Shown here: in pieces, positions 26,792 through 35,155 of the stretch
Position numbering within the stretch: position 1 is the first letter of the stretch
How the letters are laid out: every line of letters begins with the position of its first letter
DNA from: Polyangiaceae bacterium
GTDB taxonomy: Bacteria > Myxococcota_A > Polyangia > Polyangiales > Polyangiaceae
Assembly (NCBI GenBank): GCA_013361525.1
Contig: JABFXY010000006.1
Location: forward strand, 186,001 to 250,000
Direction: 5' to 3'
Length of the DNA stretch: 64,000 bases
Translations under genes and position numbers: made by a program
The notes under the pieces: generated by a model
Told to the model about the DNA's origin: nothing
Seen by the model: the letters and a program-made list of their open reading frames with translations, nothing else
Database searches by the model: none

Positions 26792-27049
26792 ATGGCAATC
26801 CTCAACATCACCTATGCAGGCTTGTCGGCGGATTTCCCGCTCGAGTCGGGCTTGAACCTCACGGACGGCGACGTTCGACGCATCGCCGTCGAGGTCGTCC
26901 GGGCGGGCGGTGTGCGAGGCATGACCTTCGCGCAGCTGTCCGACAACGCGTTCGATCACTACGTGGTCGACCGCTTCACCGGCCCGGCCGGTGAGCGCAG
27001 GATTTACCTGCGACCGAAGGTCCCGTTCGGAGGCCGGAGGAGCGCGTGA
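26792..27049 (+). CDS. Small beta-grasp-like (ubiquitin-like) protein with processable GG tail
   Basis: An 85-residue protein. The predicted order is beta hairpin (AILNITYAGLSADFPLE), helix (TDGDVRRIAVEVVRAGG) and later strands (DHYVVDRF, RRIYLRP), which fits a beta-grasp fold. The C-terminus reads VPFGG-RRSA: a Gly-Gly at 80-81 followed by four residues, as in Ubl precursors that need trimming by a JAB protease such as the one encoded just upstream. It somewhat resembles PRTRC system protein C. A strong ribosome binding site precedes the ATG, and its stop overlaps the E1 start as GTGA. Confidence 0.6.
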   Translation: MAILNITYAGLSADFPLESGLNLTDGDVRRIAVEVVRAGGVRGMTFAQLSDNAFDHYVVDRFTGPAGERRIYLRPKVPFGGRRSA

Positions 27050-27642
27050 AGCGCGTGGTGTTCTGCGGTGTGGGCGCGCTCGGCTCCCACGCCGCGGTGC
27101 TCTGCCGCAACCTCGCCGCGCAGCTCGTCTTCATCGACTTCGATCGCGTCGAGTCCAAGAATCTTCTTTCGCAAGCGTTCGTGAAGCCGTCGCTCGGGAA
27201 GAACAAGGCGGACGCGCTCAAGGCGCAGCTGCTCAACTTCTTCGGCATCAAGGCGGAGGCCTTCGGCGTCCGCCTCGGCGAAGACAACGTCGAGGTGCTG
27301 TTGAAGCAGGCCGATCTGGTCGTCGATTGTTTCGACAACGTGAAGAGCCGCACGCTCCTGTCTCGTTTCGCGACCAAGAACGACACGCCGCTCGTGCACG
27401 CAGGCATCTCCGGCGACGGCACGTTCGGCCTCGTCCGCTGGGACGAGCGCTTCGTCGCGGACGCGGAAGACACCGAGGGTCAGGCGACGTGTGAGGGTGG
27501 TGAGCACTTACCCATGCTCGGCTTCGTGGCGTCGGTGCTCGCGCGAACGATTCAGGACTTCGTAGTCAGCGGTGAGCGACGCGACGCGATTGTCGCGCTC
27601 ACCAGCGCCACGGTCACGAACGCCACGGCGACCGTGGGGTGA
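27046..27642 (+). CDS. ThiF/E1-like Ubl-activating enzyme (minimal)
   Basis: A 198-residue adenylating domain that would activate the Ubl C-terminus with ATP. GVGALGS at 8-14 is the nucleotide loop, DFD at 31-33 and NLLSQAF at 39-45 carry conserved Asp, Asn and Gln, KNKADAL near 52 supplies Lys, and DCFDNVKSR at 94-102 is the conserved Asp block. Cys149 in the loop TCEGGEH is the candidate catalytic cysteine. No zinc CxxC pairs. GTG start preceded by GGAGG. Shorter than MoeB/ThiF (about 245). Resembles PRTRC-type ThiF proteins. Confidence 0.8.
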   Translation: MKRVVFCGVGALGSHAAVLCRNLAAQLVFIDFDRVESKNLLSQAFVKPSLGKNKADALKAQLLNFFGIKAEAFGVRLGEDNVEVLLKQADLVVDCFDNVKSRTLLSRFATKNDTPLVHAGISGDGTFGLVRWDERFVADAEDTEGQATCEGGEHLPMLGFVASVLARTIQDFVVSGERRDAIVALTSATVTNATATVG

Positions 27643-27673
27643 CGCGGGGCGGTAGCCGTGCTCGGCTGCCGCC

Positions 27674-28054
27674 ATGCGCATGCTCCACACCATGTTGCGG
27701 GTCGGCGACCTCGACGAATCGCTCAAGTTCTATTGCGATGCCCTCGGGATGAAGCTCCTTCGCAAGAAGGACTACGAGGGCGGCAGGTTCACGCTCGCGT
27801 TCGTCGGCTATGGGGACGAGAGCGATCACACGGTGATCGAGCTCACCCACAACTGGGACACCAAGAGCTACGACCTCGGCAACGCCTTCGGCCACATCGC
27901 GCTATCCTGCGACGACATCTACGCGAAGGTGGAAGAGCTACGCAAAAAGGGCGTCAAGGTGACGCGCGAGCCGGGCGCGATGAAACACGGCACCACCGTC
28001 ATCGCGTTCGTCGAGGACCCGAACGGGTACAAGATCGAGCTCATTCAACATTGA
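27674..28054 (+). CDS. gloA: Lactoylglutathione lyase (glyoxalase I)
   Basis: A 126-residue metal-dependent enzyme that converts the methylglyoxal-glutathione hemithioacetal to lactoylglutathione. Full-length match to the single-domain family: [16 protein letters not shown] at the start, [16 protein letters not shown] (metal-ligand Glu), GHIALSCDD (His) and [13 protein letters not shown] at the end (Glu). Start at the first of two nearby ATGs. It sits 31 bp after the E1 gene and is followed by a hairpin with a T run, so transcription from the cassette could include it. Confidence 0.92.
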   Translation: MRMLHTMLRVGDLDESLKFYCDALGMKLLRKKDYEGGRFTLAFVGYGDESDHTVIELTHNWDTKSYDLGNAFGHIALSCDDIYAKVEELRKKGVKVTREPGAMKHGTTVIAFVEDPNGYKIELIQH

Positions 28055-28083
28055 TCGAGCCCATGTGTGGGCCTCGATGTTTT
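28054..28083 (+). terminator. Rho-independent terminator after gloA
   Basis: ATCGAGCCC pairs with GGGC(C)TCGAT across a short ATGTGT loop, with one bulged C, followed directly by GTTTT. Placed right at the gloA stop and ahead of the MFS gene. Confidence 0.7.
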
Positions 28084-28107
28084 CGACGCGCGCCGAGCTG
28101 ACTCGAC

Positions 28108-29304
28108 ATGTGGAATGACACGGCGCGCCGGTTGCGCGCGCTCCCCGCCGTCGTGTGGGGCCTCGGCATCGTGTCGCTCTTCACCGACGCGGCGAGCGAC
28201 ATGGTCGTGCCGCTGTTACCGGAGCTCATCGCCGGCCTCGGAGGCGGTGCGCTCGCGCTCGGCGCGATGGAGGGGCTGGCGGAGCTCTCGAGCGCCGCGC
28301 TGAAGGTCGGCGCCGGCGCAGCGATCGATCGCGGCGTTCGTCCGGGGCCGCTCGTCGTCGTAGGCTATGGCCTCGCCGCGCTCGTTCGACCGCTCTACGC
28401 CTTCGCAGGCGCGCCGTGGCACGCGATGGTGCTGCGCAGCCTCGACCGAATCGGCAAAGGCATGCGTTCGGCGCCGCGCGACGGAATGCTCGCCGCATCG
28501 GTCGGCGAAGGGCAGCGGGGGCTCGCGTTCGGTGTCCACCGTGGCATGGACAACATGGGTGCGGTTGTCGGTGGGGGCCTCGCGTTCCTCCTGCTCGGCC
28601 TCGCGGGGTTGACCGTCGATCAGGTGCTGCTCGTCTCGGTGGTGCCCGGGATCATCTCGACCGCAATCGCCATCGGGATCACCCGCCGCGCCGAGCGCGC
28701 GCGTCCACCCGAGCCGAAGACCGAGGGCAAGGCCGAGCCGCGCGTCGCGGTGCCGTTACCGAGCGCCGCGCGCCGGTTCCTCGTCGTCGTCGGGCTCTTT
28801 TCTCTCTCGGCGTCGACCGACACTTTTCTCCTCGCGCACCTTCGCCACCAAGGGCTCGACGTGAAGTGGCTACCGCTCGCGTGGATCAGCCTGCAGCTCG
28901 CGAAGGCGCTGCTCAACATTCCGGGCGGCGCAATCGCGGACCGGATTGGGCCGAAACGCTCCTTAGCTCTCGGGTGGTGCGTCTACGCACTCACGTATTT
29001 GGGTTTCGTCCTGAGCCCGAGCCCGGCGGTGACGTGGTTGCTGTTTCTATTTTACGGGGTCCATTATGGGCTCACCGAGGGCGCAGAGAAGGCGTTCATC
29101 GCCGCCTCGTGCCCTCCCCTCGCCCGCGGGCGAGGTTATGGCCTGCTTGCAGCGATTGGCGGCGCGGCATTGCTACCGGCCAATCTGCTGTTCGGCGTCC
29201 TCTACGACAAGTCGAGCATGCTCGCGTTCGGGACGGCAGCGGCCATTGCCGGCATCGCCGCGGCGCTCGTCGCCGTTGTGGTTCCGGCGACGGATCCGGC
29301 ATAG
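28108..29304 (+). CDS. MFS transporter
   Basis: A 398-residue inner-membrane permease with about 12 hydrophobic segments. The start SLFTDAASDMVVPLLPELIA and the cytoplasmic-loop motif RSLDRIGKGMRSAPRDG are characteristic of a widespread MFS subfamily. A charged central loop (RAERARPPEPKTEGKAEPR) separates the two six-helix halves, and the second half has IGPKRSLALG-like loop motifs. Substrate unknown. Separated from gloA by a terminator, so it probably has its own promoter in the 24 bp that follow or reads through. Confidence 0.85.
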   Translation: MWNDTARRLRALPAVVWGLGIVSLFTDAASDMVVPLLPELIAGLGGGALALGAMEGLAELSSAALKVGAGAAIDRGVRPGPLVVVGYGLAALVRPLYAFAGAPWHAMVLRSLDRIGKGMRSAPRDGMLAASVGEGQRGLAFGVHRGMDNMGAVVGGGLAFLLLGLAGLTVDQVLLVSVVPGIISTAIAIGITRRAERARPPEPKTEGKAEPRVAVPLPSAARRFLVVVGLFSLSASTDTFLLAHLRHQGLDVKWLPLAWISLQLAKALLNIPGGAIADRIGPKRSLALGWCVYALTYLGFVLSPSPAVTWLLFLFYGVHYGLTEGAEKAFIAASCPPLARGRGYGLLAAIGGAALLPANLLFGVLYDKSSMLAFGTAAAIAGIAAALVAVVVPATDPA

Positions 29305-29323
29305 TTTCGAAGCTCGAAGGCCC

Positions 29324-30496
29324 TTACTTCGGGATATCGTACCGACGAACTGCGGGCAACTGCCCCTCCACATCCATGTAATAAAGAACGCCGTTGTAAC
29401 AAGCGGCGTCCGATAGCAGCCCTGGGACTTGGTCGTCATAGCTGACAATCTCCGCAGGGTCGTCACCGATGACCGCGAGGAGGCTCAGCCCGGGCACGCC
29501 AATTCCGATATACGTCGTACCGCCGCATGTCTCGACGATGTTGGAGATCAAGAAGTCTTGCGAGAGGGTGCCGCCGCCGAGATACGTAAACTGATTGTCC
29601 AGCGTGATATGGCCCATGAGCCCGTAGTCCCCACCGATTGCGACGTTGCCTCCACACGTAGCGGCGCCGAAGTTGACGAAGTTGTATCCAGGTGACGTAT
29701 CGAAGGCCTGGGCAGACCATTGTCCGTCTTGCAAGAGGCCGAGGATGCCGACCGCCGAGAGCGTCGGTGCGCCCAAATCGACGGAACCGACCCCGAGGAC
29801 CGCGAGGGTCCCGTCGACGTCGATGATCTTCCAGAGCTCGAGCGCGGCGTTGTCAGGCTGTGGCTCGATGGTGGTGAGCAGGTCGACGGACGTGACCTCA
29901 CCTCCATCGTCGTGCAAAAGGGTGTTGTTGTATCCGACCGCCCAGACGTCGTCGGGATTGACGACGAGAATGTCGAGAAGGGGGTTTTGGTTGTCGGGAA
30001 AATGATCGCTTACGCCCGCCGGCGTCCAGACGCGCGCCGTGCCGCCTTGGTTCCAGTAGACGTGCTCGTCGTCGTAGGCGACGAGCGTGACCAGAAACGT
30101 GTGGTCAAAAAGGTCACCGACCTCATCCGTCAGCTTTTCCCAAGCGTCCGAGGTCGCGGGCTTGCGCCATAGTCCAGAGGGCCCGACCACGTAGATGGCC
30201 CCGCTCGGGGCGATATCCATCGTCGACGACAGTTCCATTCCCGGCGCGAAATCGATGCTCCCTCCCGGTGTGAGGAGCTGTCCCTCTTCGATTGCGGGCT
30301 CGCAAGGACCGGCTTGCGTCGGCGTGCCTCCCTCACCGCCGGCACCACCGGACGCAGCGCCTCCAACGGCTTCGCCACCGCCCCCGGTGGAGTTGCCGCC
30401 GGCGGCCTCGCCACCCGCGTCGTCGAGCGAGTCATCACCACAACCAGCAAGCAACGTGAACACAACAAGCGCCGTATGCAGGCGTCGAAGAAGCAT
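29324..30496 (-). CDS. Beta-propeller-like lipoprotein (tandem paralogue, copy A)
   Basis: A 390-residue lipoprotein: signal peptide with lipobox LLAGC, a Gly/Ala-rich acidic linker to about residue 60, then a beta-rich domain. Repeated phrases such as WRKPATSDAWEKL, VYWNQGGTARVWTP, DDVWAVGYNNTLLHDDGG and GQWSAQAFDTS suggest a propeller built from short strand units, as in Kelch/BNR-like surface proteins. Cys pairs (CGGN, CGGT) are conserved with copy B. Nearly the same protein is encoded directly upstream. Function unknown; likely outer-surface. Confidence 0.7.
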   Translation of the reverse strand: MLLRRLHTALVVFTLLAGCGDDSLDDAGGEAAGGNSTGGGGEAVGGAASGGAGGEGGTPTQAGPCEPAIEEGQLLTPGGSIDFAPGMELSSTMDIAPSGAIYVVGPSGLWRKPATSDAWEKLTDEVGDLFDHTFLVTLVAYDDEHVYWNQGGTARVWTPAGVSDHFPDNQNPLLDILVVNPDDVWAVGYNNTLLHDDGGEVTSVDLLTTIEPQPDNAALELWKIIDVDGTLAVLGVGSVDLGAPTLSAVGILGLLQDGQWSAQAFDTSPGYNFVNFGAATCGGNVAIGGDYGLMGHITLDNQFTYLGGGTLSQDFLISNIVETCGGTTYIGIGVPGLSLLAVIGDDPAEIVSYDDQVPGLLSDAACYNGVLYYMDVEGQLPAVRRYDIPK

Positions 30497-31895
30497 TCGT
30501 TCCTCCGTCAGAAGAAAGGCAAGTCATCGGGCGCGTCGGCCGCGCCCCGAGCAGAGTCTGTAGGCGCGCATCGCGGCAGTCGTCCGGTAAACTTCTGCAA
30601 AACGCGCCAGGGGTGCACCGCTAATTCCGGCCGCAGTTCACTTCCGGATCCGGCTCTCCCCGGGGGCGCGATCGTACCGGCGAATTGCGGGCACCTGCCC
30701 GTCCGTATCCATGTAATAAAGAACGCCGTTGTAACAAGCGCCGTCCGATAGCGTCCCTGTGACTTGGTCGTCATAGCTGACAATCTCGGCAGGGTCGTCG
30801 CCGACGACAGCGAGGAGGCTTGGCCCCCCAGGCACGCCGACACCGATGAACGTCGTACCGCCGCATGTCTCGACCGTATTGGCGATCAAGAGGTCCTGCG
30901 CGAGGGTGCCGCCGCCGAGATATGTAAATTGATTGTCCAGGGTGACATGGCCCATGAGTGCGTAGTCGCCACCAATTGCGATGTTGCCGCCGCAGGTCGC
31001 GGCGCCGAAGTCGACGAAGCCGTAACCAGGTGACGTATCGAAGATCTCGCCAGACCATTGTCCGTCACGCAAGACACCGAGGATGCCCACTACCGAGAGC
31101 GTCGGTGCACCCAGATCGACGTCGCCGACGCCGAGGACCGCGAGGGTCCCGTCGACGTCGAGGATCTTCCAAAGTTGGAGTCCCGCATTTTCGGGCTGTG
31201 GCTCGATCGTCGAGAGCAGGTCGACGGACGTGACCTCGCCTCCGTCGTCGTGCAAAAGGGTATTGTTGTAGCCGACGGCCCAGACGTCGTCCGGATTGAT
31301 GACGAGAATGTCAAGGAGGCCGGTTTGGTTGTCGGGGAAGTGATCGCTTACGCCCTCCGGCGTCCACACGCGCGCCGTGCCGCCTTGGTTCCAGTAGACG
31401 TGCTCATCGTCGTAGGCGACGAGCGTGGCCAGAAACGTGTGGTCGGGAAGGAAACCGACCTCTTCCGTCAGCTTTTCCCAAGTGTCCGAGGTCGTGGGCT
31501 TGCGCCATAGTCCGGAGTACGCGAGCACGTAGATGGCCCCGCTCGGGGAGATATCCATCGTCATCCAGAGCTCGATTTCCGGCGCGAAATCGATGCTCTC
31601 TCCCGGCGCGAGGAGCTGCCCTTCTTCGATCGCCGCTGCACAAGGATGGGGTTGAGACGGCCCCTGATGGGTGCCTCCCTCGCCCTCACCACCGCCGCCG
31701 GACATGGCGCCTCCTATGGCCTCGCCGCCACTACCGCCAGCGCCTCCGTCGAGCGAGTCGTCACCGCAACCGGCAAGCAACGTGAAGGCGATAAACCCCA
31801 CATGCAGGCGTCGAATAAGCATTCGTTTCTCCGTCGAAAGAAAGAGAGGCCATCGGGCGCTTCAGCGGCGCCGCATGAAGCATGTGTAGGCATGC
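29340..31895. repeat. Direct tandem duplication of a lipoprotein gene with its upstream region
   Basis: About 29340-30570 and 30675-31895 align along their length. Besides the coding sequences, the flanks upstream of both start codons share ATTCGTTcCTCCGTC-like, GAAAG.AAG, CATCGGGCGC and TGTAGGC blocks. The two units are oriented the same way (minus strand). Confidence 0.75.
30638..31822 (-). CDS. Beta-propeller-like lipoprotein (tandem paralogue, copy B)
   Basis: A 394-residue lipoprotein, highly similar to copy A along its whole length (for example VSDHFPDNQ, DDVWAVGYNNTLLHDDGG, IEPQP, GAPTLS, GGDYALMGHVTLDNQFTY). The lipobox is LLAGC and the linker starts DDSLDGGAGG. Most differences are conservative substitutions and linker indels, and the C-terminus is six residues longer (APGESRIRK). 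Starts of the two copies are 1326 bp apart. The similarity extends about 70 bp upstream of both starts, so the promoter region was duplicated too. Confidence 0.7.
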   Translation of the reverse strand: MLIRRLHVGFIAFTLLAGCGDDSLDGGAGGSGGEAIGGAMSGGGGEGEGGTHQGPSQPHPCAAAIEEGQLLAPGESIDFAPEIELWMTMDISPSGAIYVLAYSGLWRKPTTSDTWEKLTEEVGFLPDHTFLATLVAYDDEHVYWNQGGTARVWTPEGVSDHFPDNQTGLLDILVINPDDVWAVGYNNTLLHDDGGEVTSVDLLSTIEPQPENAGLQLWKILDVDGTLAVLGVGDVDLGAPTLSVVGILGVLRDGQWSGEIFDTSPGYGFVDFGAATCGGNIAIGGDYALMGHVTLDNQFTYLGGGTLAQDLLIANTVETCGGTTFIGVGVPGGPSLLAVVGDDPAEIVSYDDQVTGTLSDGACYNGVLYYMDTDGQVPAIRRYDRAPGESRIRK

Positions 31896-31935
31896 CGGCC
31901 GCGGGCTTCCGGTAAAACTTCGGTAAAACCGCCTT

Positions 31936-34743
31936 CTATCGGCGGATGACGACCAACGCTGGGTCGAGGAGGTATCCATCCTCGCGACGAACCAGGATGT
32001 CGCGCAGGCCCATACGGCGAAGCGTGCTCATCGCCGTGTAGACGCGCCGAGCGCCGGCACTTGCCACGATGCGCTCTTCCGGCCACCCCGCGACGACGAG
32101 ATCCGGCACGGTGACAGGCTCTGCCGGACACGTCGTGCGCGCTTCGGCAAGCCTCTGCAGCAGGAGGCGTAGCGCCTTGTGGCGCGCCAGTTCCACGACC
32201 TCGCGGCCCGGCATGCGGAACCATCTCGCCGCCGGCCCGAGCTCGAGCCCGGCCGACTCCCGCGCCGTGGACGCCAGCATCGCGAGCTTCGAGGTGGTGC
32301 GTTCGATAGCCGCACCGACGATTCGAGCCGCAATGATCTCTTCAGCGAAACGATGCGCCGAGCTTCGAGCGCTGCGCTCGACCCGGAGGCGCGCGTTCGC
32401 GAGCGAGGTGACAGCGGCGTCCTCATCGGCGGCTTCGATCGCGCGCATGGCCGCGGCGAGCTCCGCGAAGGCCTCGAGGATGGCAATCAGGGCTCCGATG
32501 GTGGGCTCGGGTTGCATTTCGTGGTGACGCCGCGCTTGTGCGAAAGCCGGAGACACCTCGCCGATGCGACCCTCCATGAACGAAGCAACACCGGCGTACA
32601 CGAGCGCGAGCGCTTCGACGCTCGGCTCCTTTGCGTGCGCGATGGCTGTGGCTACACGCCAGTGCGCGGCGGCATCGTCGATCGCTTGTGCCTCGAGCTC
32701 GAGGATGCCTAGCCGCGCTCGCGTGAGCGCCTCGAAGCGGAGGTTCTTCGTGGCCTTGTGCATCTCGAGCGCGCCAAATAGCCGTGTGCGCGCTTCGCGG
32801 AGATTTCCCGCGGCGTGATCGAGTAGCCCGAGACTGGTATCCACCATCGCTTGGAGCGGCGTCTGTCCGAGTCGGCCTGCGAGCGAAGAGGCCGCTTCGT
32901 ATGAGCGCCGCGCCTCGTCGAGCCGCCCCACGTCTCGCAAAGCGTTGCCCAGATTCGCGTGGGCGATGACCTCGAGCCTCCGATCGGTAGCCTCCCGTGC
33001 GAGCTCGACGGCGCGGCTGAGATGATGCTCGGACGCGGCGATGCGGCGCGTGCGGCGTGCCAGGGAGCCCAGGTTCGAGTGCGCGCTCGCCTGTCCGCCG
33101 ATGCTCCCCGCCGCGATGAACCCTTCGAGCGCGCGCTCGAGCCACGTTTGCGCGTCGTCGAACCTGTTTTGAAGGAAGTGCACCCATCCCAGGCACAAGA
33201 GAGCTTCCGGATCCGCGCCCAGGCCCTCGATGGATGCGCGCAGGTCGAGTGATGCCTCGAGCTCCGCGCGCGCGGAGTCCAGACACCCGCGATCGGCCTC
33301 GAGCCGCCCGAGCGCGGCACGTGCGTACGCCTCGACCGTGGCATCTCCCGTTGCGCGGGCCAGCCCGAGCGCCAGATCGAGGTCCTGCCGCGCCTCCTCG
33401 AGCTGGCCCACCAGGCGCCGAATGCCGGCCGAGGCGCACGACACGCGCACGCGCAGCGGCGTATTCGAGGAACGGTCGAGCTGTCGAGCGGCCGCGTCGA
33501 GCAACGCGAGCGTGCGCAGGGCGGGCCCCCGCGCGCGGCCGAGCGGCTCGAGCGCGAGCGCCGCGCGTGCAGCGAGCTCGGGGGCGCGAGCGACGCTCCA
33601 CCGATGCACCTCGACGAGGTTGTCCGCTTCGAGCTCGAGACGTGCGAGCGCTTCCTTGGCGGTGGCTCCTTGAGCATCGCGGGCGTAACGATCGCCTGCA
33701 TCCGCGAACCAGGATGCGTGCCGCTCTTGCATCATGTCGCGTTCCCCGCTGAGCTCGAGCTGTTCGGCCGCGTACGCTCGCACGCTCGCATAGAGCTTGA
33801 ACCGGGCTTCGTGAGGGAGCTGTCGCGGCGCCTCCACGAGGAGAAGTGAGCGATCGCGCAGCGACGTGAGGTCTTCGATGACGCGCGTCGCATCCCCCGA
33901 TGGTCCCCCGGCGACGGCGCAGCCAGCATCGAGCGACCAACCGCCGCGAAAGACCGAGCAGCGGGCGAGGGTTTGGCGCTCGCGCTCGTTCAGAAGGTCC
34001 CATGACGAGGCAATCGCGCCCCGCAGCGTGGCCTTCCGAACGTGAGCGCCGGGATGTGCATCGCCGAGGATGTCGAGCCGACGATCGAGGTGGCCGAGCA
34101 GCTCTTTCGCGCCGAGCACGCGCAGGCGCGCAGCCGCGAGCTCGATGGCCAGCGGAATCCCCTCGAGCTCCGCGAGCAGCGCCGTCGTGATCGGATCGTC
34201 CGCCGACGCAGAGAAGTCCGCCCGGACGGCGCGCGCTCGATCGACGAACAACACGAACGCTTCCTCTGGCTCGAGCGGCGGGACATCGATGCTCTGCTCA
34301 CCGTCGACGCCGAGCCGCGCGCGTGATGTCACGACGAAGCGGGCGTGCGGCGCGGTGCTCATCCATCGGTCGACGAACGGACGGACGACGTCGAGAAGAT
34401 GGTCCACATCGTCCAAAACGAGCAGCGCCGGACCGTGAGAAGCCATCGCGCGCCCGAGCTGGTCGCTCGCGGTCAGCGCGTCCGAGGCGCTCGAGAGCGG
34501 CAAGTCGAGCTGGGCACCCACCAGCGCGAGGACATCGAGGACCGAGCCGGCCGTCTCGAGCTCGCAGAACCAAACCGGCCCTCGGTGAACCTGCTCCCAA
34601 TCGGACGCAAATCGCCGAGCGAGGCGCGTCTTGCCGATGCCGGCGGGACCGCGAACGCTCGCGAGGCGACCGCCATCGTCGAGGCGCTGCGCGAGGAGGG
34701 CGAGCGCACGTTGCCTGCCGACGAAGCTCGTGCGGTTGCTCAT
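31936..34743 (-). CDS. STAND ATPase regulator with TPR repeats and C-terminal winged helix
   Basis: A 935-residue signalling ATPase of the AfsR/MalT class. FVGRQRAL is followed by Walker A GPAGIGKT at 32-39 and Walker B ALLVLDDVDHL near 105. An NB-ARC-like TSRARLGV segment and a helical ARC region (IPLAIELAAARL) follow. Residues about 370-800 are TPR-like helical pairs (LGSLARRTRRIAASEHHL, ANLGNALRDVGRLDEARRSY). The last 70 residues (RVYTAMSTLRRMGLRDIL, EDGYLLDP) look like the winged-helix DNA-binding domain of OmpR/SARP proteins, unusually at the C-terminus. Adjacent genes are not obvious targets. Confidence 0.75.
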   Translation of the reverse strand: MSNRTSFVGRQRALALLAQRLDDGGRLASVRGPAGIGKTRLARRFASDWEQVHRGPVWFCELETAGSVLDVLALVGAQLDLPLSSASDALTASDQLGRAMASHGPALLVLDDVDHLLDVVRPFVDRWMSTAPHARFVVTSRARLGVDGEQSIDVPPLEPEEAFVLFVDRARAVRADFSASADDPITTALLAELEGIPLAIELAAARLRVLGAKELLGHLDRRLDILGDAHPGAHVRKATLRGAIASSWDLLNERERQTLARCSVFRGGWSLDAGCAVAGGPSGDATRVIEDLTSLRDRSLLLVEAPRQLPHEARFKLYASVRAYAAEQLELSGERDMMQERHASWFADAGDRYARDAQGATAKEALARLELEADNLVEVHRWSVARAPELAARAALALEPLGRARGPALRTLALLDAAARQLDRSSNTPLRVRVSCASAGIRRLVGQLEEARQDLDLALGLARATGDATVEAYARAALGRLEADRGCLDSARAELEASLDLRASIEGLGADPEALLCLGWVHFLQNRFDDAQTWLERALEGFIAAGSIGGQASAHSNLGSLARRTRRIAASEHHLSRAVELAREATDRRLEVIAHANLGNALRDVGRLDEARRSYEAASSLAGRLGQTPLQAMVDTSLGLLDHAAGNLREARTRLFGALEMHKATKNLRFEALTRARLGILELEAQAIDDAAAHWRVATAIAHAKEPSVEALALVYAGVASFMEGRIGEVSPAFAQARRHHEMQPEPTIGALIAILEAFAELAAAMRAIEAADEDAAVTSLANARLRVERSARSSAHRFAEEIIAARIVGAAIERTTSKLAMLASTARESAGLELGPAARWFRMPGREVVELARHKALRLLLQRLAEARTTCPAEPVTVPDLVVAGWPEERIVASAGARRVYTAMSTLRRMGLRDILVRREDGYLLDPALVVIRR

Positions 34744-34828
34744 GTGACCAAGAACGAGACGACCATTTTTACGCGATGGAATGTGTCTTGCGTCGATCAG
34801 AGGGGTTCAAAAAGAAAGGAGCGAGATC

Positions 34829-35143
34829 ATGGGAACGCCTATGAAAACAGGTCCCGCCATGCAAGGTGGGGAAGCCGGGAAAGGCCATCAAACAGCAAAC
34901 ATCCCTGGCGTCGGATCGCCGATTACCAATGAGGCGTACAACGTCATTGCGGCGCTCCACGCGAAGCTCGAAGGCCTCGAGGCCTATCGGAAGTTCGCGC
35001 TGGATGCGAATCCGCAGCTCTGGAAGCAATTCACCGAGAGCGACGTGAAGTGCGTGACGGCGCTTTGCGACGAGCTCGAGAAGCTGATCAAAGACGGCAA
35101 GTTTCGGCTCCGCGAGCCGGGGCGTGCCAATGCGCCTTCGTGA
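34829..35143 (+). CDS. Small conserved protein, function unknown
   Basis: A 104-residue soluble protein, mostly helical after a Gly/Pro-rich N-terminus. Conserved-looking segments are NEAYNVIAALHAKLEGLEAY and CVTALCDELEKLIKDGKFRL. The ATG is preceded by AAAGGAG at the right distance, which decides it against an in-frame start 16 codons upstream. Divergent from the STAND regulator, whose start is 85 bp away, so the two may share a control region. Convergent with the kinase gene. No family recognised. Confidence 0.6.
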   Translation: MGTPMKTGPAMQGGEAGKGHQTANIPGVGSPITNEAYNVIAALHAKLEGLEAYRKFALDANPQLWKQFTESDVKCVTALCDELEKLIKDGKFRLREPGRANAPS

Positions 35144-35155
35144 GGTGGCGCGCGC

